Source of the DNA: Tubiluchus corallicola
Lineage: Eukaryota; Priapulida; Priapulimorpha; Priapulimorphida; Tubiluchidae
Length of the DNA stretch: 64,000 nt
Reading direction: 5' to 3'
Assembly (NCBI GenBank): GCA_030141605.1
Contig: JAQGDQ010000063.1
Coordinates: 374,001 to 438,000, forward strand
Shown: positions 14,501 to 26,500 of the stretch, piece after piece
Numbering within the stretch: position 1 is the stretch's first letter
Layout: the number at the start of each line of letters is the position of its first letter
The notes under the pieces: model-generated
Database searches by the model: none
What the model was told of the DNA's origin: nothing
The model's input: the letters and a program-made list of their open reading frames with translations, nothing else
Made by a program: the position numbers and the translations under genes

Positions 14501-17500
14501 TATCAACTCTAGTCGTTTGTTAAATGTGGACTGTTTTAATATGAAAATCTTAAATAGTTTTATTATAATTTTTATATGGGCTAAATCATTTTAGTTTAGT
14601 TCTGTGCTGTTCATGTAAATTTTATTTTTTTTCTTATGTTATAATGTATTGCTTGTAATTATAAGTAAATCAAAATGCATTGCACATTGTACTGTAAGTT
14701 CAAATAAAGTAAATTAAACTATGCAAGTGGATTTTGAGAGTTTGCACACTGTCAAACAGTTCTGGATCTTACCTACTAGTTGTCACTGCATATAGGCAAA
14801 AAGTAGTCATCAGCAGTTATCAAGTTTCACTAGATTTCGGCATTCAATTGGACCTGCTATCTAACTTAATGTATATGTTCAACATACAATAGCTTATACA
14901 TTCAGCCTAGCATGGTAATAAAATGGACTTTGTGCACTATTCATTGGATTTTATGGATAAGTGAAATTTTTACCAATGTTTAGTTACAGTGCTTGTGAGT
15001 TTTTTCTGTTTACTAGTTAATCATAAATCCAAAGAAGAATGCACTTTTACTTTCAACAAGGCAGGGTAGGTTCCTGAATTTTCCAACGGGTTGTATTGTT
15101 CCCAGCGGTGACTTGCTTCCAGAATGGTCTTTCCCTTTTATTGCATTATTTGTTATAGAGCAGTGTTAAAATTAGTCAGACGTGGCCTGAAACTGCTGCA
15201 TCAGCAAATTACTCTTTGACATGTTACAAAGACTGTGCTATTTTAACAAGACGGTAACGCTGATGTAAATAAAGTTGTGACTATCATAATGTGTTGTTCT
15301 TTATTACCCAATGACTGTAAACATAACTTTAAGCATAATGTTAAACTTCCTCCCTAAAAGACTGCAGTGACGGGTACCGATCTATTTTTCACCTTGTATT
15401 TTGATGCTGTGTTGGTTTATTAGATTGTAAAAAGAATGTGTCTTGGATTACATTTTTTTAACATAAGTGAAAACAAATTCTACTTGCAATATTTTCTTGT
15501 TTTCTAATTGCTTCTCAAGAATGTCAGTCTCAACAGTTTGACTGTTTCACACTTCACTTACATGTTTGCACACATCATTTTCAACATTCTGCAACAATAA
15601 AGTTTATTTATCAGACTACACTTCTTATTACACACAGATATTATGAATTTTAATATATAAATAAATATTTTTATTCATACAAAACTAAGTTAATTTTCTA
15701 TTGTTACATTTAGGATGATAAAGCTGAAGGTGTTCTGTATATGCCGGGGTTTAACATATCACCTGCCCCTGAGCTGAAAACAACCAAATAGTAAGTGATT
15801 ATTCGTATAACTTAGGAACTTAACTCCTAACACAAGCTAACAATGACATCAGTGATGAGTAAAATTTTTCCTTGATAGGAAGATTCCTCATACGTGTTTA
15901 TGAAAGCAAAAATTGTAATCTGGCACTGCTCAGTGACAGAGCACTGAAACACAAAAACCCAGCAAATTTTAAATTTGTTTTTATATCTGATTTTTTGTAG
16001 TTACTTTATTTACTCTAATTTTAAGTTCTGTAATTTATAAAAAAAGTATTATCTTGTTAGTTTTAAATAAGGCTTGTAATGAAGTTTAACAAATATTTCT
16101 ATATTGTAAGCATTTTCTTTTTATATGATAACCATGTTATAAAAAGTCGTTTTCAGAATATCTGTGTCCTAATATAATTCAGTCATGAGTTTTTTATCTT
16201 CCTTTCTTAACTACTCCATTATTTTGAATACTTTAAAAACTGTATGGTATTTGATTTTTTATTTATTTAATGTGCTTATTGGAAATATTATGTTTATATT
16301 TCAAACAGACGTTTGTTTCTTTTGGATTTGTAATCGCCCAATTCACAAGAACACGTGTTGCTGTTTTGGATTTATGCCTTTGGGTTAAACCGTGTAAATA
16401 AATAACCATGCTTATCGGAGTAAAGTCCAGCGTAATTTGTTTTTTTATATCAATATTATTTATTTTTTTACATGGTATGATTCAGAATGAACGTTGCAGA
16501 AGTAGTTAAAGCATTGCTTTTAGATTTCTAACAAAAGCAGGTTTTATGGGTTTTCTTCTAGTCTATTACACGATTAACTTCTGAAATGACGACGAAATGG
16601 ACTCATTTTCAAACACATAATTTTTAAGGAATGAATGGCAGTGTTATGCTATGATTATGAATCTATTTCACTGATCATCTGATGATCTGCAGACATTGTC
16701 TACCTCAAGCTTTGAACAATGGATATTTTACTGAATGTATTGCATATCCCAATGTTAATTACAGCTTGTTTTATCAGAACTTAAAAAATGAACTTAACGT
16801 TGATTGAGTATATTTCTGTAAATTAAGAAATAACGTGTTACTTTTTGTGTATCTGTTTATTCTGTTATTCACCCATGACTACATTGACTTATCTCAGATG
16901 GGCTGCACTTCATTTTCAGTGCTTTTAAAGCTCATCATCCCGGTACCACATTTTATTTTGCTGCTGAAAGACAGGAAGACGTTACAAAGTAAGTCATATT
17001 ATAACTAAAAAAATGTTTGCCTTAAAGGAAGGAAACACATATTTTTACAAAAGCCAAAACAATAGGTCAACAGACTTTTTTCATAATAATCCAATCTAGT
17101 TACCTGAAAGCTACTACCTCACCTTAAGAATAAGATTAAGTAAGGCATAAGTAAAATGTGCACATAAATTTATTATTCCTTGAGTTACTTTTTATAGACT
17201 GTTTAATTCTGATTGAATTGAGAAAGCTGCATGCAGAAACTAGATTATTTTAAGGAACTGACAAAGTTCGGCATATTGCTGCAGTAATATTAATTTTATT
17301 GGATGTCCCATCAATTTTCATTCAGTCAAGCAGTTAGATAACAGAAATAATAGTAGTTATTAATAGTAAAATAATGTAATAATAACGAGCCTAGCAAAAG
17401 CTTTGCTAAAAATTTTGTTCATAAATAGACTTATGATCAATAATGCATAAACATTCTACATGGTGTATATTTATTGTTTCTTATCACTTTAACATAGCAA

Positions 17501-20500
17501 TTAGCCGACAGATGTTATCATATTTACACACGGAATGCAACTTGTAAACAAGGGTTATGAACAGGGGTTATTGTATTTGATGGATTTTGAGTGATTTTGT
17601 GCTATGCAGAAGTCGTCATTGAAGTACTCGGAGTTTGCTAAAAGCAAAAAGCTGAATTGCGTTACCAAGATTTAACTTGTAAGTTCATTAATGTATTTTC
17701 AGATGGATGAACAAAATGGGCTTGGCAGCAATAAATTTTGATGCATCAAAAATTGAGACAACAAGTGGATTCAACAAACTAAATGTACTTGAAAGTAAGT
17801 CTGATTTCATGATTACAAGTTATTCAACGTACTTCTATTGAAGAAAGGACAATATAGAGTCTGTTTAATTCTCTCTTTACAGCTACATATTAGATGTATA
17901 GCTGAATTAACGCTATGCAAGCAAATCTAGTTATTTCAGTTTGTCATGCTACATGATGTTTAAATGAGAGAGTTTGGCAGCTATTTTTATTTTACTAAAT
18001 AATTTATTTTGTGCTAATTGTTATTACTATAAGTAATATATTAAACATATTATATATTTTTGTGTGCTTTATTTCCGTTTTCTCGTATTTTCAGAGTTCA
18101 TATTCTACAGTGAAAGTGAGGAGAGTCTCACAGATATCAGTCCTATGCTGAGTCGTAGCACAACCATTCGTACATCTAATGACAGCCTTTCAAGCTGTGG
18201 TTCAGCTGCCAGTAGTCCTGCTGTGCCTAGGTTAAGTAACATTTTTATATAGTTTGGTTAAGATAGTTTCTTTTCCCAATTTACATTAGAGCGTTTTAAA
18301 AAGGGTGCTATCATTTCCTTAGGTTGTTGATCGGTAGATTTCTGTAGATCTCCAGGTTATATTTTGTGATCAACTTTAAGACACTTATTTCATCTCTATA
18401 GGTGATTAGGGTTTGCTAAGTCTGTTTAATTTAAGCGTCTATGTGCTTCTGTTAAGTTAGTAAATTCTTCTGGAAAAATACATACACAAAAACTTCTCTT
18501 GCTTCAAATTCTGGATTGGATAAAACACAAAAATTTTATTGTTTTGAATGTTTAATACAGTTGTAGTAAATGCTAGTTCTTGTTCTATTAATATGTTCCA
18601 AATAGTAAGAAAATATACAAGACAGTTTGTAAGTTCATTCGTTATTTGAAAGGAAAGGGCTATTTGAGCCAGAGAAACATAATTATTGTTATTAATAGTT
18701 GAACAATTTTCAGTTTGTATTGTTTCGTTGGTAAAAAAATTCAGTAAGGTTTTTGTTTCAATGATTTTTTTTGAGGAATTCTGGCAAAGTTTTGCGAAAT
18801 TGGGTTTTGATTCAGTTGTTTCAATAAATTCGGTCGGGACCAGTAAAAATTCATTTTTATTATTTGTCATTTTCGTCTGACGAACGCTGCCATTAAACAG
18901 TTTGCGCTTGGTAGGCCGGCATCATATGAGGTGATGGGCCTGGATGCCATTGAAGTCATTCAGTTGTCGACATCTTCATTTCTATGATGTACGTACATGG
19001 ATTATTCTTGTTAATTTAGCACAAGAAATTGTGAATTTAGCACAGATTATACTTTTTGTCAGCATTGTTATTAAAGTAATTACTATACTGTTATCTGTTA
19101 AGGAAAACTCATTTAAGTACTGGTTACTTACTGTTTGGGTTATCAAAATAAAATTTGTATATATATATCAAGGGGGTTACATAATACCTTAATCTTACCT
19201 CTCCAAGTGTGAAAATAAACGCCTTTTAAAAAACCTGCTGAGGTTGAACTTGTAAACTATTGAAATTTATTACTATAAGTTAATAATTCAGCTCAAAACC
19301 GTTTCGATTAAAAAAATGTGAAAGTCAGTTTCGGCATAATAAAATCATAGAAATTTGGTTTAAATTCGGTTTCGGCAAAACAAAATTGTAGAAATTTGGT
19401 TTAAATTCGGTTCGGCCCGAAAAGGCTGAAAATTTGGTACCGGTTCGGTTTGGTAAAATCTGGTTTCGATGCATCCCTTATGAGGATGTAAAAGGAGAAG
19501 TAAGTGTCAAACCGCAACTTGCTCTAACAATGTACAGTTTCACTAGCTGGTGCTAAAGTACAACTTTGGTAGCTATACATATAAGTATGCTAAATTAGAT
19601 TTATAACCAGGTGTAGGAAAAACAGAATGCAAAGTGATTATTAATGGCATTTTAGCAAGAATAAAAGTTAGTTAATTCACATCTGTGAAAGAAAAAATAG
19701 CTTGGGTTGAGTAACACAAATACAACATGTCTGTTGCATCAAGTGTCAATATAGTAGGAATTATGGATAGGGGTGTTCGAGATTCAGGACAGGATCGGGG
19801 TTTGTGTCGAGATCAATGGTTGCCGCGTCTAATTGAGTTCAAAGTCGATGTTTTTTGGGGTTTGGGTTGAAGAGTTCGGGATCAGTGTTCATGTCTGGAC
19901 CCAAAGTTCGGGTTCAGGATTCTCGACTTCGAATATAATTATCAATAAAAGAGATAAGAAAATAATGAAGTTATTTTCTTCTCTCTGACTTTCACAATTT
20001 TAGCTCTAACCTATTGAAATTTCGATAATTGCTATTCACCCAGCCACGGTAAGTTCAAATGGTTTCATCTGCAGGAGCAATATTGGGTTTTAGATGTAGA
20101 TACGTAAATCGCAGTAATTGTATTATTAGTCAAACTGTGTGTAATGATGGAAACCCGAGCTTACTGTTTGGCATAACATCGAATTATTGCTGCTCACTAC
20201 ATATGGTTTGTATCATTTAATAATTCTAATTTGTATATGTTTTTCTATTTCTATATATGTGTTTTTCATGGACTTTGCATCTAGTTCAAAGAGTAAAATA
20301 AATAAATACTAGTAGCAGTGAAACAAACTCACATAAAACGTTTTTGCTAGACGGTCTCATTCTTTTATTATTATATTTGCATATTATATTGTGCCAACAT
20401 TATTGACAAATTTACACCCACCGTGTGTGAGTCCTCCTCATATGATTCAACAGAATAACGTGTCACGTTCACATGCACGTGGCTGAATGAAGTTTCTCTG

Positions 20501-23500
20501 TCTGTGCCACATTATCATGCGTTTACTTTAATGTCTATTTACAAGACATTTTAAAGAACAATGGAACCTTGACAATCATGCGATGCAGTTGTAGTTAATA
20601 AAATCTTAATCACAAAATTTAAACAATGAATCACTTGGCCCATTTCTCCTCATATGCTTCAAAAACTTAAATTAGATGTTTTTCAAATATTATAAACTTG
20701 CAAAGTTTGGGATTAGGGTCGGAACTGGATGGGAAATTCAGGAGCGATGAAAGGTTTGGGATCAAGGCTTGGGGTCAGGATTATGGTGCACCTTGATCAC
20801 AGACACCCCTGATTATGCATATAGTTATACTTGTGCTCATAAATATTAACACATATAGCTTGTAGTGAATATGCTTTATATGCTAGATATTTGCTAGATT
20901 TGTTAATTTTAGAATATTTCTTTCATTTAAAAATTTTGAAATCAACACTTTTATTTGTTTGATATACAGGAAAGCTGTAAGTAACGAAGAAATGACATCA
21001 AACATTAATAACAGAAGTACTGTGAATGCTGGAACCAGGACAGAGAAGGAAGAATCTGTGCTTGGAGGAGTTTATTCCAGATTACTGCCTAGTCCTCGGA
21101 TTGGACATCGACACAAAGATAAGAGCACAAAGAAATTTACAAAAAGTGAAAGGAAGCAAGATGCTAGAAAAGTAGAAAAGGAAAAACGGAATACTGTAAT
21201 GCATATAGTCAGTAAATCACTTGAAGCAGACATAGATACCATAGCAGGAGAAAAGTGTGGGCTTGCTCACAATCCTGATATTGTAGAACTCAATGAGAAA
21301 CAACAGCAGAGCAGAACTACTAAGCATGAAGAGTCTTCGTACGTTGTATCGTTACAGCTGCATTCGCAAACAGAAGATAGTGAATGTGTTACATTGGACG
21401 ACAGTGCTGTGTGTAGTAAACCACCTAGTGCTGAACAGAAAGAAATGTTTGACAAAAATAGAAAAGTAAAAAACACGAACAATAATAACACTTTAGGTGG
21501 CAGTGGTTTGTGTGTAGAAAGGGAAGATGCATTTGACATTGAAATGCTTCAAAGTAGTGTTACAGGCTTTAAGACTTTAAGTAATGATACATCGTTTGAT
21601 AGCTCAGTGAGTGACTGTCAACAAGCCTTCAAGGAGACTGTTCGCGCTGACTGTGTAAAGCAAAAAAAGATGTATCGTTCTTCTGTGTCTCCTAGTCGTG
21701 TCAGTCAAACACCTTGCTTGAGTGATAGGAGAGCAACAGAATCAAATGTTTCTAAATCAGGTAAATCTGAAAGTATAGGAAGCGATTGGGATTGGGTTCA
21801 TCCAGAATTTGCTGAAACAGAATTTATTAGTGATTGTAGTGATGCTGATGTGTTTAGTGAAGAGGAACTGGACAACAAAGGTAAGCTACAAGAAAATAAT
21901 ATCTCTGGAAATTGGACAAGCACCTATGTTGGCCTAAATGTTTCAGAAAATCGTATTTGTAAATCAGAAGGTGAGATTATAATGTCAGATACTGCTATGC
22001 CAGTAAGTTCAAATGTACAGTTTGCTCACTTACAAGATCAAATGACTGGTGACAGTCAAAAAACATTTACAGAAATGCCTTTCAAGCTTGTGAGAAAGGG
22101 AGCTATTAAAGGAAGGTTGGTAGATCACAAATTTGTTCTTATGCATGCTGCAGCTGACGATAGTGCCTTAAATGACCCTGCTACACCACTTAATACTAAT
22201 ATTCTTGCAAATGATGCTTTAACAAATGAAGAGCAACTTTTTATGTTGGATCGTATTGTTGACAAAAATCGTATAGGTGCAAACACTGAGGAATCAGTGG
22301 ACACTACTGTCAAACGCAGTTCTGGTCAAAATATAAAAGCTGTTTATCTTCCTTCTGACAGTGAGACATCTTCCTTCTGTGGTGCTGGTAGTGACAGCTT
22401 GATTAATGATAAGATATCTACAGACAGTGATAGTACATTAGTTAATGCGAATGTTATGCATGATAATGATGAATGCCTTCTTGTTTCTTATAATCACTTG
22501 CATGAACTCTGTCGCTCTTTTTCTTCTGGTGCATGCCTTTGCAATGAACTGCATGACGGTACTAATATGGGCAATATAGTTGGTAGTGCCACTTCTAACT
22601 ATCACCTTGAAACAACATTTGGGGCATCAGAGTTTGCAGAACCGCAAACTGTGTGTTATCAACACTCAGGTGCAAGTCAAAGTTCCAGCATTTTATCTTC
22701 TTCGGATTCTTTAGCCAACCGTATTGTATATGTTGAGAAACGTTCAGATTTTGGTAAGTGTGTAAGTGAACCATTTGCAATGCATGATGATGAAATTCCA
22801 AAACCTTTGCATGTACAAACCTTACAAGCTGCGAACATAAAATGTGGTCCATTTTTAAGTGAGCAACATGAACTGTCTAATTGCAAACGATACAAAAGAC
22901 TGGGATTGAAACATTGGAATTGTGAAACCGTGAAAGCAGGTAGGTTTATACTTTATTACACTTTGTATTTGTCATTACTATTTAAGACACTTGGCTTTTA
23001 TACCTTTGTGAAGATATATTTAGCTTTGTAGTATTGTTTTAAAAAATTTTGTTGTCTGATAAATAATTATAGCATAATTTCTTGGACCCATAGTGCCTTT
23101 GTAGTTAAAGCGAAGGATGAAGTAAAAACACCACATTATCTACAATCAACAATCTTTTTATTGACTAGAAGTTTAATATGAGCTACCTAAAAAAAGTCAC
23201 TGCCGCACACCAAAAATTCATCTGCATATTGTTAACTGATCAGTTATAAAAGTAGCAAAAAAGATTATAATATTTTAATCAGCATTCTAGTAAATGAAAT
23301 TTAGCTTAATAAGTTTTCGCTGCACTTTATAACAATTTTATTTTTTACTATCCTAAGTATTAACTATTAGAGATATGTATAAGGATACCAGGAAAGTTAA
23401 GTACCAGGAACACAGACTTGCATTTTTTCCAGTTGCATTACAATAAGTATGGTTACTGTCATTGCTTAAAGGCATTTTTTTAATAAATGAACTTGTAAAT

Positions 23501-26500
23501 CTGTGTATAAGGCAATGTGTAATTACTACCAGTAAATAATATCGCTCTTGGCTTGCTTTTCTATATGTTGGTGATTCTAGTCAATGACACTTGTGAGCAT
23601 TCCTTAGTGCAGTCTTTGCTGATAGTTTTTTATTTGGTTTCCATTATTTTCTTATAACGATGTAGGACTAGTAACTATTATCGCCATTTAGAATTAAAAT
23701 GACCTTAATGGGCTTTTTTGCAATTTGTTATGGTGGGGCTTGATACTTCAAAAATTTCAGGATTTCTTTTCTTATACTTTGCAAGCAGTGGGAAAGTTGG
23801 ATGACAAAATTTGTTAAATTTATAAAATGAATGGTGGTTGGCTAGACAGTGAACTTGCATAGATGGTTGAAAATCAAAGTTTACACTTATTTTAGAGCAA
23901 AATATGTCTTGTAATTTGTTATCTAAGACTTACTAAACAGGTGAATTGAAGTGTGTCGATTCTGCTAAAGTGAAAGGTACTTTTATGGTCATGATAAGCA
24001 AAAAGGATGCGTTACTAATGAATTTCCCCCAGTCAGACGCAGTAGTAATTCTATCAGGGATAAATTTGTCTTATGACTAACTTGATAATCAGTGGGTCAC
24101 CAACCCAGCATTGTTTGCTTAGCTTTTCTTGTGATTTAACTTTGTGATGAAGCTTAAAGCAGTTTTTTAAAGCTGAACTTGCTTTGGTTCATGAATGATA
24201 TCATGCTTACTTTGACTAACCTTTTATATCCTGCATAGAGTCCAGTGACGACCTCGTTCAGTTAGCAAAGAAATTAGACAATGCAGAAATCACAGTTGAC
24301 GGTGTAGACAGGCGCGTGCAGCGTGCAAGCAGCCTACGAAATCGGAAAAGTCGCAAAAATCGTCGCAGCGAGTTGATGCTCAGCCTGAAAGCTATGGAAA
24401 GGACATTAAAAGTAGGTTAATTTTTTTTTCCATTGTTTTTTTCTTCTTAGTGAAACATAGTAATGAATTCACTCGGAATGAAGACATGACTCAGTTTCTG
24501 CTTATGCAGAGGAGAACTTGATATTGTGTTTAGTCATAGCTTTCACACGTTAATTAAAATACTGTAACGGTAGTTCAAATCCACAATTAATTAAATTTGC
24601 AATCAAACTTGAAAAGCAAAAAATGCGAAAATGGTGGAACACCTTCTAGATTTGAACCAAGGACCTTATGCTTACAAGGCAAAGACAATGACCGCCAGAT
24701 TACCGTTTTCCTGAGCGGTCACATATGTTAATGATACATATCATTATCATTAACAACCCTAATTTGATGACTTCTCATTATTTTTAGGATAAGGAAAATG
24801 AATTGCAGGAGATAAACCAACTGCTTGCTGGAAATATTTCATCTCGGCGGCTTCACGAATGGGCTCAGAGACACGAGGATTTGGTACAGAATTTATCTGC
24901 TGATTCAGCACAAGTAAGTATCACTTTGATGCATGTGTATAAAAGATGAAAAGATGCAAATAATTTAGATTTGTGAAAGCAGTAAGTGAATTAGAAAGTC
25001 TGAAAAAGTTTTGCCGATTGCCCCGTGTTTTTTGAAACGAAACTAATAGTGGAGTTGGAGCCATATATTAGACTTGTGGTAATGTAGAATTAATCACCTA
25101 ATTGTCTCAAAAACGTCTAATACGGGCCGCTTCTATGGAAAAGTATGTAAAAACTGTCGGCAGTTGTCTCAAATAACTCTGCATAATTGATTCTATATTT
25201 TTATACATGTGGTTTACACTGATGTATGTGGTGTAAACAAAGTGACGGCCCTCCAGCTATCAATCAGTGGCCGTATTATGCGGGACTTTTAATGGTCCAG
25301 ATTTTGTCCGAATTTTCTGATATCCATAAAAGTGAGGTCCGGCAAACCGAGATATTAGTGTACTGAGTCTTTCACACCATTACAATGAACAAAGTCTAGC
25401 ATTTTTTTAATTCTGTCAGCTATCAGACTATCTGTCAGTAATGGTTCTGTTAGAAATAAGTTTACAGTCTCTCAAGTTAGCTGTACATGTTTTCATTTTA
25501 CCATGATCAGTTCAGTTTTGCCTGTTAGGCCAAAAATGCACATGAAATAAATAAAAAAGTGTTTTCTTTTGAGGCTAAGAAAAGGGCATTCACCTTTTTA
25601 CTCATTTACATTTTAACAATCAGTTTAATTACAGTGTACATTATGAATATGATGAAATTACTTTCCTGATTATATCCTAATATTGGAATAATAAAACCAA
25701 CAGCCTGTTGTTCACAGCATTCCTGACAGAGCTGATTACAACTATTCTACTTCTTGTTCTGTCTTGTTCCATAGAATAGGAATCGTGAAATGACACATTT
25801 CCATTTTCTTGAGCCCATAGCTGTGTTATTGTTCCTTCTTGTTCATATTGAGTTAATTCTGTGATGTTATCCATACAAGTAATTCTATCTGCGTCTTAGC
25901 TTTCTCTCATTTATGTGCCCATCCAGTAAGAGTGTAGATATTGTTTGTCTTGTATAACAACTGCCATAAGATAGTTTTACAGAAATTGCATAAACATAAA
26001 GATGTAAGTTTATATTTTTTCATCAAACGTACTCATTTCTAATTCGCAGCCTTATTTCCTAATCATTGTGCTTGCAGCTTGCTCATTCCAAATACAGTAT
26101 AAACTCCCTAGGGATTTTAAAAGCTCGGCAGCCAAAAGTATAGTGTTCAGAATTTTGTGTTTTTCATTAGCACCCTTTGGTCCACTTTTTCTCAAATCTG
26201 TCAGGGTGCTACTGTGCAATGCCGATTAATATCCTGAAAGTCTTCACGGCTCACAGTTTTTGGAATTCAAAGTTGGCTGTAACTATTTAGCTACAAAAAT
26301 GGCATTTTGAACCTAAGCATGTTGATGGTAATTTTTACTAATATCTAGGCTCGCACCTTATTCTTTCTTTTCTGTTTTCTTTTTCGTTTCTTTTTTTATC
26401 CGCACTTTTTCATAATCAGTTTCCTCGAGGAGGATTGGAGGATCTCAACTGTTCTACTAAATTTTTATAAATACAAACCACAAAAATTGAATTTCTTGTT

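Noticed and set aside
18457-18870. 137-codon open frame on the minus strand in a CNK intron
   Set aside because: No recognisable domain, no splice or promoter context, Asn/Thr/Phe-rich composition as expected of AT-rich random sequence.
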